Shown: positions 18,924 through 30,744 of the stretch, piece by piece
Layout of the letters: every line of letters starts with the position of its first letter
Numbering within the stretch: position 1 is the first letter of the stretch
Source of the DNA: Crotalaria pallida
Lineage: Eukaryota; Streptophyta; Magnoliopsida; Fabales; Fabaceae
Length of the DNA: 64,000 nt
Assembly (NCBI GenBank): GCA_037953625.1
Contig: CM075654.1
Coordinates: 51,095,001 to 51,159,000 of the forward strand
Reading direction: 5' to 3'
Made by a program: the position numbers and the translations under genes
Notes under the pieces: model-generated
Seen by the model: only the letters and a program-made list of their open reading frames with translations
Told to the model about the DNA's origin: nothing
Database searches by the model: none

Positions 18924-20219
18924 GTGGTGCAACAAACTATATTCCACCCTAGTGCGACTCTAGCAGTGGAAGATGAAGACTCGTGGGCCTCCTCTATTTT
19001 GGCGTATTTACTCCATGGCGTGCTTCCAGTAGAAGAAGAAGCATCCAGAAAGGTACGGAGGGTGGCCCCACATTTTGTCATTCAGGATGGCTTGTTATAT
19101 AGAAGAGGATTTTCCTCGCCTTTGCTCCGATGCCTGTCCATCAAAGAAGCGGAAACAGCCATGAAAGAGATACACGAAGGAAGATGCAGCCATCATCTAG
19201 GAGGAAGAAGTTTGCCAAGAAAAATCTTAAGAGCGGGGTTTTACTGGCCTACGATACAGCTGGAATCTATGAACCACGTCAAAAAGTGCGATAGATGTCA
19301 AAAGCATGCGGATGTTCACCTTGCCCCCCTGGAAGAATTACATTCGATTTCTGCTCCATGGCCATTTTATCAATGGGGAATGGACCTATTAGGCCCTTAT
19401 CCACAAGCTGCTGGGAAAGTGACACATCTGATTGTGGCTGTTGAATATTTCACTAAGTGGATCGAAGCCAAGGCAGTGGCCACTACCACTTCAGCCCAAA
19501 TCCAGAAATTTCTCAACAACCAGGTAATCCCACGTTTTGGCATTCCTACAGTGATTGTTACTGATAACGGCCACCAATTTGTCAGCGAAGCCTTTCAAAA
19601 TTTCCTTCGTGAGTTGGGAATAAAACAACGCTTATCTTCTGTGGAACATCCACAGACCAATGGACAGGCAGAGGCTGCAAATAGGTGCATCTTAAGGGGT
19701 ATAAAAAGGAGGTTAGAAGACAGTAAAGGCAAGTGGGTGGAAATTATAGAGTCCATACTTTGGTCGTACAGAACCACCCCTCATTCTGCTACTGGAGAAA
19801 CTCCTTTTAAATTAACTTATGGAAGTGAAGCTATGATCCCATTAGAAATAGGATCTACCAACTTGAGGTCAAGATATTTTGACCCTGACACAAATGTAAA
19901 ACTTCTGAGGGAAAATTTTGATCTTTTGCAGGAATCAAGGGAGATGGCTACTATTCGCATGGCAACGATCCAGCAATAATCGGCAAAGCAGTACAACTTG
20001 AAGGTTATCCGCCGTTCATTCAAAGAGGAGGATTTGGTCCTAAGAAGGGCAGATGTGCATGGAAAAGAACCAGCACATGGGAAGTTAGCTGCTAATTGGG
20101 AGGGTCCATATCGGGTCCGTGCAAAAACAGATAATGGAGCTTACTTTTTGGAAACAATAACAGGAAACAGGATCAAGAACCCATGGAATGCAGCAAAACT
20201 TCGAATTTATTACAGTTGA
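18924..20219 (+). pseudogene. Ty3/gypsy integrase
   Basis: Begins with the zinc-binding region (HHLGGRSLPRKILRAG ... CDRCQKH), then the DDE core: WGMDLLGPYP, VTDNGHQFVS and HPQTNGQAEAANR carry the Asp, Asp and Glu residues in the usual spacing. A TAA at 19977 precedes the C-terminal KEEDLVLRRADV ... NWEGPYRV ... NPWNAAKLRIYYS, which ends pol at 20217-20219. There is no chromodomain after it, unlike Tekay-type elements. It would insert the cDNA copy into host DNA. Confidence 0.9.
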
Positions 20220-20429
20220 AGACCCCATAGAGAGGATAAAGCAGTTTTTAGGATGTTTTTCATTAAATAAGGCTTATTAAGTCATTGTCATTTCCTTTTC
20301 AATAAGGCCTTTGTGCCATTGTTATTAGTAGATATGAAGGCTTTCTCCTTGGCAAGTTTTTCACATGAAGTAATCAAAAGTTCCAATTTGCAATAATTGT
20401 ACTATTTTACGATCTCCTATTATTCAAGC

Positions 20430-20760
20430 ACACTAAACCGGTTTTACGGTTTGGAAGTGCATTATGAGTTTTCTACATCTATAAATCGGTTTAGCTACTT
20501 ACAGAACACGTCAATCCGGTTTTATGGCTTGAAAGTGTTTTCTACAATTATAAATCGATTTAGCTACTTACTGAACACATTAATCTGGTTTTATGGATTG
20601 AAAGTGTTTCTCTGCAATTGTAAATCGGTTTATTTGATTACCGAACACACATTTGGTCTCACGATTCTAACCACAAACCGGTTTTGACGGTTATATTGAG
20701 CAAAGTGAAAATTTTCCATTAAACCGGTAAACCGGTTCTAAAAGGAGCGTTATTTACTTA
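20430..20760 (+). repeat. Three to four imperfect 60-70 bp tandem units with CCGGTTTTA motifs
   Basis: Successive units read CCGGTTTTACGGTTTGGAAG ... ATAAATCGGTTTAGCTACTTA ... GAACAC, repeating near 20435, 20515, 20583 and more weakly 20680. They lie between pol and the antisense gene. The CCGG-centred motif is the same as in the LTRs and the 33964-35227 part of this element. Confidence 0.75.
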
Positions 20761-21128
20761 AAAATCCAACTTGAAGTACATCACCTATTTGGCTAGCCAC
20801 CATATAAGGAGTAAAATGGGTTAGAAGATGTTATAAAAATATTAGACATCACCCATGTACTGATGGTAAGGCTACTTTCAGACTTTAGTAGAGTCTGATA
20901 AGGATAAAAGAATTTCATTCGCTGGCTAGAATAGAAAATTCTTAAAGTCTACCGAGTATGGATACAATTTGCAAACAAGACTTGTGAAAACAAGGTAAAT
21001 TCTTCATTAATATAAAGCGAATTACAACCAGATTAAGTTGATACAAAGATAGAAATGCTGAAATAGTAAAGAACAACAAGATAAAAGGCATAAGACAACA
21101 AAACAATTAAAGCTGGTAAACCGGCCCC

Positions 21129-23214
21129 TTACAGAGTGGCCTCGTCATCATCATCATCATCATGGTCACCATCGTTTTCAACCTCCTCCCCTCCAGTGGC
21201 CAAAAAATCAGGACAACCTGCGTCCGCCAAATCCACAGGCACCCTTCTTCCATCAGAAAGATAGCTATACAGCACCCCATCTTCAACACAGTGAAGATAA
21301 TGCATTCCTTTGGCTGTGAAGTTTGGATTCAGAAAGTTGGCCTGCTCAACAACATTCATGAAGAAAGATTGAATTGAGTCTATCCACTTCTCTTTATACA
21401 TGTCCCTCTCCGACTCCATGTCCCTCAAGGCATCTCTCAAAGTAGTAAGAGCGGCGTTATGAGCCTCATTCATTTCTGTGATCTTGGAGTTCAAGTTTCT
21501 AGTGTACTCCTCCTCAACTTGGGACAACTCCTGTTTGGCTTTGTTCAGTTTGGCAGTCTCTGATACCAGTTGCTGAACCAACTCAGCTTCCCTCTTGACA
21601 TGATCAGCCAAGTTAACGGCATCTTGTCCAACGAACATGACTTTTTCAGCATTCTCTTCAAGGAACTAAATAGTCGACGCAACCTTAAGTTGTTCCCTTT
21701 TGAGGGACTTCAACAAGGCAACAAATTCCCTTCGGCTCATATTACCCAGCTGATGAGAAGTAGAGTAGGTGAGAAGCATCTGGTTGAAGCTTTCAGACAG
21801 ATCATCTGGCCAAAAAGAAGAACTTCCACCATGGGGGTTAGCCAAACTACCGGCTTCAGGGTGAGAAGAGCCATCATTTCTCCTCCGTTTGGGAGTGCCA
21901 ACAGTAGCAGTGTCCATACCCTCCACAGTCGCCAGAGAGCGAGGAGGCCTCGGAACGGTGGATTTGCTGGTTCGGGGACGCAAGTTGCGAGGAGCATTTC
22001 CAAGAGCTGCTGCAAGTGCTGCCAAATCAGAAGGTGAAGCCATTTCAGCTGCATAAGAGAAATTTATGTTAGGTATAGGAAAAGAAGGAAAAGTGCAGTA
22101 TAAAATATTATAAATTAGCAAAGCAGAAATTCCTACCAAAAGTCGTTTGTAAGTCATGAGGCTTAGAATCCACAATAGATCTAGTGCTTATGCACCCAAA
22201 GCGGTCACAGAAGGAAAGAAGAAAAGAAACAGTAGATCTTTCTAAGTCATTTAAAATGTTCTCCGGAGTCGCGAATCGTTTGGCAGCAATAAGAGAGTTG
22301 CGTGGTGACCAGAAGAGAGGAAAATATTGATTTCCCCCGTGGTCGAAAAAGAAGGGCCATACGTCTTTTGCTCCTGTTACCTTGAAGTATTTGTCCTTAA
22401 AATCTTTCCAGGTCTCAGAATAAGACTCAAATACCCTCCTCCCATTACGGGATTTGAGCGTCACCCGAGCCCATTTTCCTTTCACTTTGCTGGATTGGAA
22501 GGGGTTGAAAAAGTAAAAAAGGACAGGAACTGTGCATTGGAGGTTGAAATGGTGGAAGAAAAGCTGGAATGCTCTAAGATAGCACCAGGCGTTGGGATGA
22601 AGTTGAGAAGGAGCAACCTCTAAATGGGTGAGAACTCGGTTTTCAAAATCAGTAAAAGGGAGTCTCACACCACAGATGTCAAAAAGAACACTATACATAA
22701 AAAAGAAGTTTTGCTTAGTAGTACCCACTGTACAGATCCGGTCTTGACTGCTAGGGGCTCCTATCGCATAGAAATTGGGAGCAATTTCAGGTCTCACCAA
22801 GTCGGCTCCGAGGTGGTAGTGACGAAGTTTAGCTAGATCTACGAAGATGGAAGGTCTACCTAAAGCGTCTAGGTCTATCCTCTTATAACCGGAAACATCA
22901 TCTGGTTTGACAAACTCCTCCGGGTTGGTCTCCGATCTCTTGTTTCCCATGAGTGATTCCTGAGAAAGGTAGGAAACATTAGGAGGAGGAGATGGTTTGC
23001 TAACTACTTCAACAAAGTAATTTTTTATTACAAATTTCCTGGCTAGTTCGTCCAACATCATTTTCTCGGAATAACTAATAGAAGTACTTCCTAAGTGTGA
23101 ACAAGAAGGATTAACAGGGGGTATACTAACAGTTGTTAAATTTTTTGAAGAAGAAGATGAAGAAGAAGAAGAGGTTTCAGTAGGATAAATGATAGAAATA
23201 GGAAGATCATCCAT
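21129..23214 (-). pseudogene. Antisense two-exon gene of the Tat-type element, one in-frame stop
   Basis: Exon 1 (23214-22138) starts at an ATG (MDDLPISIIYPTETSS), contains a Ser run, and continues with the plant retrotransposon-linked domain often labelled 'transposase (putative), gypsy type' (RHYHLGADLVRPEIAPNFYA, GVRLPFTDFENRVL, PSQLHPNAWCYLRAFQ). The donor GTAGGAA (22137-22131) and acceptor TTATGCAG (at 22049) bound an 89-base intron; phases join to give TTFAEMASPSDLA. Exon 2 (22048-21129) includes Arg/Pro-rich sequence, a coiled coil (about 21640-21400, AKLNKAKQELSQVEEEYTR) and an Asp run near the C-terminus. A single TAG near 21667 interrupts exon 2. Genes on the reverse strand downstream of pol are known in Grande-type elements; their function is unknown. 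The structure is well supported, the role is not. Confidence 0.8.
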
Positions 23215-23420
23215 TAGAAAGAAATAAGAGATTACCTGAAAGTGTATGGAAGTCTGGAACTGGAAAGAAGGGAGCTAAGAAAAAGCTGGATGAATTTCTC
23301 AGAAAAAGAGAAGCAAAACACGTTTTTTGGAAGATGAGAGGAGTTGGACAAATTTTTTCTACTCTTTGGTTTCTAAGTCTTCAAGTGAAGAGGAGTGAGG
23401 TTGAAATGAAGAAAACCCCC

Positions 23421-23430
23421 CTTATTTATA
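23421..23430 (-). promoter_or_regulatory. TATA box candidate for the antisense gene
   Basis: On the minus strand CTATAAATAAGG lies about 207 bases upstream of the antisense ATG (23214). The region between is leader-like. This suggests the antisense gene has its own promoter inside the element. The copia insertion at 23639 lies only about 210 bases further upstream. Confidence 0.55.
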
Positions 23431-23638
23431 GTCAAAACGGATAGTGGAAAGCCAATGAGGAGACTTCAAATATTTATTGAGACTTTGAAAGGATAATAAT
23501 TTTAAGAGATTAGTCAGTTCGGATCAGAGGGAGAGAGGAGATTTGATAGGTCAAGGACTGATAAAGTGAAGCAAGCTTCATAGCTTTTCAGAGAATCTTT
23601 TCAAATTCCTTGGGAAGACAAGTTCTTGAAGTAAATGC

Positions 23639-25109
23639 TAAAGGTTTGATGATGTTTTGATGCTAACAAACCAAAGTCAAGCAACAACATTCAACAACAA
23701 TTCAAGCACCACTCATGGAGAATTAGATTTAAGTTTATGTTTATTTGTAAATCAAATGTAATATTTTAATTTTCCATTTCATGAGAGTGGGTGGTAGCTT
23801 AGGAATCTCAATATAGGTTTTAATATTGTTTAATTAATAGTGAAGAAAGATTATCTTGATAAAAATAGCTCTAAATAAAGTTTAGATCTAAGTACATTTG
23901 AAAAGCTTAATTTTTAATCACTTTTTACAGTGGTTAATCGATTAGCACGAAAGGCTTAATCGATTAACACGTTGAAATTGTACAGCACTGATTGTTTAAC
24001 AAAGGTTAATCGATTAGTGACTTGTTCATTAATCGATTAATTACTGTTGTATCAGAAAAATAATATTTTGTTTAAAAGCTTTTCATTTCTACTTTGACAA
24101 GGTTACACACACTTTCATATTTTTCTATAGAGAATCATACTTTCACAATCTTCCAAGAGCTATTACTATTTTCAAATTGTTCTATCAAGATTTACAATCT
24201 TTCAATCTTCTTCACTTTCAATCATTCAATATTCTTAGATTCATTGAGATTCAAATTTCTAGAGTTTAGTACTTTGTGTTGAAGCAATCTACAACAAGAG
24301 GTTGTAACATCAAGCATTCAACAAACAAGTGAAGAATTCACAACTTGAAAGTCTTTGAAGCATCTCGAAGCAAGAGGAAAGGAATTGTGTGGAGAGCATC
24401 CTTCAACAATTAAAGAGGACAAGATACAAGAAACAATTGGGTAGATTTTCAAGAGATTGGTACTCTCTTGAAGGGGTTAAGATAGGAGAGCTAGAGTGAG
24501 CTGCATCTTTAACCATTGTAATCTAACAATTTTGTATCTAGTAGAAACTCTCTATCTTTTATAGAGGGGACTGGATGTAGCTCTCAAGTGGTAGAGAGTG
24601 AACCAGGATAAAATCTTGTCTCTTTTGTTTTCTTTCTTCAAGCTTTCATTAATCAAGAACAAACCAATTGATTAGGTTAATTTTGGGGCTTTTTCAATTC
24701 CTAGATAATAAACCTAAATTGACTTGGTAAATTTACGTAGTTTTGTTCATTCATTCATAAATCATTTGTTAGTGCATCATTGAATTGTAATCTCCATTGA
24801 ATTCTGAATAAGGCTGATTTTCTGTCAAATTAATCACGAATTAATCGATTAAGTGATTGATTAATCGATTAGTTTTAGAGCACCATTCGGTCTTAATCGA
24901 GTAACGCCTAGTTAATCGATTAGTACTTGAATGATCTTCGGCATTAATCGATTAAGCTTGAAATTAATCGATTAAACAGTATAAATTTTGTTAGAAAACC
25001 TGTTTTCTGAAATCCATTCTCTTTAGCAATCGAAAAGTTTGTATTGAGGCTTCAAAATACTATTCACCCCCCCTCTAGTCTATTTTGAGCCGCTTGTTGG
25101 TTTCCAACA
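23639..25109 (+). repeat. 5' LTR of the SIRE-like element
   Basis: 1471 bases. Two clusters of the palindrome TTAATCGATTAA and near variants lie at 23933-24040 and 24841-24975, about ten sites in all. The block GGGGACTGGATGTAGC near 24568 is shared with the solo LTR at 10255. It ends TTTCCAACA, directly before the primer site. Confidence 0.93.
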
Positions 25110-25111
25110 AG

Positions 25112-25125
25112 TGGTATCAGAGCTC
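25112..25125 (+). other. Primer-binding site (initiator Met tRNA type)
   Basis: TGGTATCAGAGCTC lies two bases after the 5' LTR and matches the 3' end complement of plant initiator Met-tRNA, the usual primer of copia elements. Confidence 0.9.
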
Positions 25126-25181
25126 GATCGAAAGATCCGAGCATTAAAACGATTTTTCGCAAAGATCCGATTTTGGAAATC

Positions 25182-26969
25182 ATGGGTTCAAATTTTAATC
25201 CTTTTGGTGGTGAAGGAGCTTCCATTAATCGTCCTCCACTATTCAATGGTGAGGGCTACGCTTATTGGAAGGTCCGAATGAAATTTTTTATAGAAGCTAT
25301 TGATATAGAAATTTGGAATGCCATAGAGAATGGGCCTTTTATTCCGCAAACAAAAGTAAATGATACTGTTTCTTTAAAACCAAAATCAAGCTGGAATGAT
25401 GATGATAAGAAGAAAGTTCAATATGATTTAAAAGCCAAAAACATCATCACTTCGGCTCTTTCTTATGACGAATTCTTTAGAGTATCACAATGCACTGATG
25501 CTAAACAAATGTGGGACACACTACAAGTCACACATGAGGGCACTAATGAGGTTAGAAGGGCTAGGCTTAACACTCTCATGCATGAATATGAGCTCTTTCG
25601 TATGTTGCCAAATGAAAACATAGGCGACATGCAAAAGCGCTTTACTCACATTATTAATCATCTTTCTGCTCTTGGAAAAATTCTAACTAATGGTGAAGTT
25701 GTTAATAAAGTGTTGAGATGTCTTAGCAGGGAATGGCAACCTAAAGTCACTGCCATCATGGAGTCTAAGGATCTAGACGAGATGGATTTAGCAACACTAT
25801 TTGGGAAGCTTCTAGAGCATGAAATGGAGCTAGGAAGATTATCCATGAACGAGGATGCCGATAGAAAGAAGAAGGGGATAGCTCTTAAAACTAATTCAAA
25901 ATCCCTAAAGGCACATGAAGAACCCTCTCTAGTGGATGATTCCGACTCCGACATCGATGATGAGACACTCGGGTTGTTGGTCAAAAAACTTGGACGTTTC
26001 CTTAAGAAGAAGAGTAATTTCAATAAGAATAGATCAAGAGACTATAAGGACGCTCAACCAAGGAACAAGACCAATAAAGACAACATCATATGTCATGGGT
26101 GTGGGAAGCTGGGCCATTATAGATCAAATTGTCCAACCAACTCAAAGAAGTCCGAAAGTGGCAAGTGAAAGCCCAATCAATCTAAAGGAAAAAAGGCGTA
26201 TATAGTGTGGGATGAACTGGAAAATCAATCTTCAACTAGTTCATCGGAAGATGAAGAACTTGTTAACCTTTGCTTGATGACCAAGTTTGATGAAGAAGCA
26301 TCTTCAAGCATGAAATCAAGTGATAACGCAAATGAGGTAGATTATCTTTCCGATGCTAGTTCTAATTCTAATTCTCCCTCCTTCAATGAACTATATAATG
26401 TGTATGTGGAAATGCATAAAGAGTTGAAGAAATTAGCAAAAATAAATGTTGAAAGAAAGAATTTAATTTTGAAGCAACAAGAAAAAATTTTGGAATTACA
26501 AAATTCTCATGAGGAGCTAAAGCTTCAAAATGAAACCCTTGAACTCATTTATGCAAATTCCACATGCAATTGTGATTTGAAAAAAAATGATATCTCAACT
26601 TGTGATAATTGCAAATCTCTTGAAAAAGAAGTTTTTAATTTGAATGATAGAATTGCAAGGCTCACAAGAGGAGACACTTGCTTGGATCATTTGCTTTCTA
26701 ATCAAAGGAATAATAGTAATAGAACCGGACTTGGGTATACCAAACCCAAAAATCGCAATTTTCGCAAAGTTGGTACATTCTCTAAAATTGATTTTTCAAA
26801 AACTCCAACTTGTCATTATTGTGGTATTTTTGGGCATACTTCAAATAAATGCAATATTAAGAAATTTGGTATACCAAGTGGAAAGTATGTATGGATTGTG
26901 AAGGGGACTACACCTCAAACTAACATCAAAGGACCCCAGATAACTTGGGTACCTAAGTCAAGTAAATGA
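25182..26969 (+). pseudogene. Ty1/copia gag with one premature stop
   Basis: The ATG at 25182 gives MGSNFNPFGGEGASINRPPL. The capsid domain (UBN2 family) shows YAYWKVRMKFFIEA, TDAKQMWDTLQVTHEG and the following region, then the zinc knuckle CHGCGKLGHYRSNC near residue 305. A TGA at 26166-26168 interrupts the frame. The same frame resumes with an acidic, Ser-rich stretch, a coiled coil (about 26420-26560), a second knuckle-like CHYCGIFGHTSNKC and the normal TGA at 26967-26969. The long second half with its own knuckle is typical of SIRE-type gag. Pol starts 13 bases later in another frame. Confidence 0.9.
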
Positions 26970-26982
26970 CATTGTTTTGTAG

Positions 26983-29124
26983 ATGTGCCTTCGAACAAAG
27001 GAGCGAAGATGGTACTTGGATAGTGGATGTTTGAGGCATATGACGGGAGACAAATCGCATTTCATCGAACTTACTACAAAAGGTGGTGGTCATGTCACCT
27101 ATGGCGACAACAACAAAGGCAAAATTCTAGGAGTGGGTAAGATCGGTAACGTATCTAACCTTATCATTGAAAATGTCCTATTCGTAGAAGGCTTAGAACA
27201 CAACTTGCTTAGTATAAGTCAACTATGTGATATGGGCAACAATGTGACCTTTACTTCGGAATTTTGTTTTATTAAGAGTTGTATTGATGATAGTGTTAAG
27301 TTCGTAGGTCGTCGTTCTAATAACACCTATTTAATCGATTTGGATGAGATAACTTCATTGTTTTCAACATGTTTTAAATCTTTTCATGATGAAGTTCATC
27401 TTTGGCACCGTCGCATTGCTCATGTAAATGTGAATCAATTAAATAAACTACTACGCAAGGACTTAGTGATTGGCTTACCTAAACTTAATTTTAAACTTGA
27501 TACTGTTTGTGACTCATGTCAAAAATGCAAGCAAGTTAAAAACTCTTTGAAACCCAAAAATGTGGTAAGCACAACAAAGCCATTGGAGTTAATCCACATG
27601 GATTTGTTTGGCCCATCACAAGTTCGGAGTTTAGGTGGTAATTACTACGGCTTTGTTATGGTAGATGACTTTACTCGATTCACATGGACATTGTTTTTAT
27701 CCGCCAAAAGCGACACTTATAAAAGTTTTAAAAAGTTTTCCAAACTCATCCAAAATCAATTAAATTTGAAAATAGTGTCTATTAGAAGTGATCACGGTGG
27801 TGAGTTTGAAAACTCAAAGTTTGATGTGTTTTGTGAAAAGTATGGAATAAGTCATCAATTTTCAGCCCCTAGGACTCCGGAACAAAACAGAGTTGTAGAA
27901 AGGAAAAATAGAGTTTTAGAGGAACTTGCACGGACTATGCTTAAGGAATCTAGAGTTCCCTCTTATTTTTGGGCTGATGCGGTTAATATCGCGTGTTATG
28001 TCATTAATAGGGTTCTTATTCGTCCGCATTTGAATAAAACACCTTATGAGTTGTTAAAAGGGCGAAAGCCAAATATATCTTATTTTCATGTTTTTGGTTG
28101 TAAGGTGTTTATTTTAAATAACGGTAAGAACCCGGTCGGCAAATTTGATTCAAAAGCCGATGAAGGTATTTTCATTGGTTATTCAACTCATAGCAAGGCT
28201 TATCGTATTTTTAATAAAAGAACCTTAACCGTAGAAGAATCAGTTTATGTCGTGTTTGATGAATCTCCGAAAGGAGTGTGTGCTGTTTCTTGTGATGATG
28301 AGAATGTAGGTACATTTTTGGATCATGACAAGCAAATGCAACAACAAGAAGGAGAAAATCAAGTTGAGAATGGAGAAATGCAAGAACATGAGAAGGACCT
28401 AGCACAAGAGCCGCACACCGATCTACCAATTGCTTGGAAAACGAACAAAAATCACCCAGACTCTAATATTCTAGGTGACATTGCTAAGGGAGTGGTAACC
28501 CGAAGCACTTTGAATAATTTTTGTTATTATGTTGCTTTTGTTTCACAAGTAGAACCTAAAAATATTAGTGAGGCACTTCAAGACGAACATTGGGTTATGG
28601 CCATGCAAGAAGAATTAAATCAATTTGAAAGAAACCAAGTTTGGGAGCTTGTGCCAAAACCCGATGACCGTCCTAAAATTGGTACTCGTTGGGTTTATAG
28701 GAATAAACTAGATGAGTCGGGTATTATTGTTAGGAATAAGGCTAGGTTGGTAGCTAAGGGTTTTAGTCAAGAGGAAGGGATAGACTATGATAAAACGTAT
28801 GCTCCCGTAGCTAGATTAGAAGCCATAAGAATCCTACTTGCTTTTGCATCTATTATGAACTTTAGATTGTATCAAATGGACGTCAAAAGTGTGTTTCTTA
28901 ACTGTTACATTCAAGAAGAAGTGTATGTTTCACAACCTCCCGGATTTGAAAATTTTGAACATCCGGATTATGTTTTTAAATTGAAAAAGGCTTTGTATGG
29001 TCTTAAACAAGCTCCTAGAGCTTGGTATGATCGTCTAAGTAATTTTCTAATTGAAAAAGGTTTTAAAAGAGGTGCGTGGACAATACGCTTTTTATTGAAA
29101 GATCCGGTAAGGACATACTTTTAG
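26983..29124 (+). pseudogene. Ty1/copia pol: protease, integrase, first half of reverse transcriptase
   Basis: Protease motif WYLDSGCLRHMTGD, with Leu where Ser is usual. Integrase zinc region HLWHRRIAHVNVNQL ... CDSCQKCKQ, then the DDE core HMDLFGP, SIRSDHGGEFEN and VVERKNRVLEELAR. Reverse transcriptase begins WVYRNKLDESG, KARLVAKGFSQEEGIDYD, QMDVKSVFLN and YGLKQAPRAWYDRL. Near 29070 a one-base frameshift moves the rest of the enzyme into the frame that continues to 30086; the present frame stops at 29122-29124. Several unusual residues at conserved places (Leu in the protease motif, Cys for Gly in the knuckle) also suggest decay. Confidence 0.92.
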
Positions 29125-30086
29125 TCCAAATATATGTTGATGATATTATTTTTGGTGCAACTAATGAAAAATTGTGCAAGAAATTTTCAGAAATTATGCA
29201 AAGTGAGTTCAAGATGTCTATGATGGGAGAGCTTACTTTCTTTCTTGGACTAAAAATCAAGCAACTTGATGATGGGATTTACATTCATCAAGGGAAGTAT
29301 TGTAGAGAACTACTTAAAAGGTTTGGCATGGAGTCGTGCAAGGTAGCTTCAACTCCAATGAGCGTCACATGTTACTTGGACAAGGATGACATCGGAAAAT
29401 CCGTTGAGGTAACAAAGTATTGTGGTATGATAGGTAGTTTATTATACTTAACTGCTTCTCCTCCTGATATTATGTTTAGTGTGTGTATGTGTGCTCGTTT
29501 TCAAGCCAATCCAAAAGAATCACATTTAACTGCTTTTAAGAGGATTATGAAATATTTGAAAGGAACCACCAATACTGGATTATGGTATCCTAGAGATGCC
29601 CTTTTAAATTTAATAGGCTATTCAGATTCTGATTTTGCGGGTTGTAAAGTTGAACGAAAAAGTACAAGTGGAACATGCCATTTAATTGGAAGTTCTCTTG
29701 TATCATGGTTTTCAAAAAAGCAAAATTGTGTAGCTTTATCAACCGCTGAAGCCGAATATATTGCGACTGGGAGTTGTTGTGCTCAAATCCTTTGGATGAA
29801 GCAACAACTTTCGGATTTTGGTTTAAACCTGTCAAAAATTCCTATTAAATGTGATAATACATCCGCAATAAATTTAACTAAAAACCCGGTATTGCACTCT
29901 AGAACAAAACATATTGAGATTAGGCATCATTTTCTAAGGGACCATGTCCAAAAAGGTGATTGTGTTATAGAATTTGTTCAAACTTCAAACCAATTAGCTG
30001 ACATTTTTACAAAACCTTTAGCAAGGGATAACTTCTATCGTATTAGAAGGGAACTTGGTATTTTTGATGAATCTACTATTAGCTAA
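29070..30086 (+). pseudogene. Ty1/copia pol: C-terminal reverse transcriptase and RNase H
   Basis: Continues the upstream reverse transcriptase after the frameshift. The catalytic motif IYVDDIIFGAT is intact, followed by the thumb region and the RNase H domain (YSDSDFAGCKVERKSTSG, SWFSKKQNCVALSTAEAEY, CDNTSAINLTKNPVLH, RTKHIEIRHHFLRD). It ends RIRRELGIFDESTIS at 30084-30086. Confidence 0.92.
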
Positions 30087-30744
30087 TTGTTTTTGAAATC
30101 ATTTTAGTTCATCACCTTAAGCCTATTCGATTATGTATTGTTGTTTGAGTTTTTGTAATATGAAAATCCTTTCATAATTCTCTAAATTAGTAGTTATGTG
30201 TGTGTTTTTCTATGATATGTTTCCTTGTTTAAATGTGTGTGCTAAATGCTAAATGTCTATATGTGTTTGTGTGTATGAAAATATTTTTCAAAATTTCAAA
30301 AATTTGAGTTTTGTGCACATTAATCATTTAACAGTCATTCATTAATCGATTAATTTTCAAACCATTTTCGGACTTACTCGATTAATGAAGCTTTAACTCG
30401 ATTAATTTTTAAACCACTTTCGGTCTTAATCGATTAAGGTCTTCGCTAATCGATTAAGGGTACTGGACATGGAAATATAAAATCGAGTTTTCTGCACAGT
30501 TGCTCATTTTTCCTCTTTTTCTTCTCTCTCTTCTCCGATTCTCTCTACTCTTCTCTCTACTCGAAAATCTTTCATGGATCATAAGGGCTATTGAAACACG
30601 TTTTTTTACCCAATTTCTTCCCACAAATCTTCTTTCTACCATCATATCTACCAAAAATTCCATAAATTTCAACCCAAATCACCCAAAATCCGAAAACCCC
30701 CAAATTCCTCAAACCCTAACCCTAACTTTCTCTCTCATTGGAAA

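Noticed and set aside
21142..21162. TCA/ATG trinucleotide run as a microsatellite
   Set aside because: It encodes the Asp run near the C-terminus of the antisense gene, so it is better explained as coding sequence.
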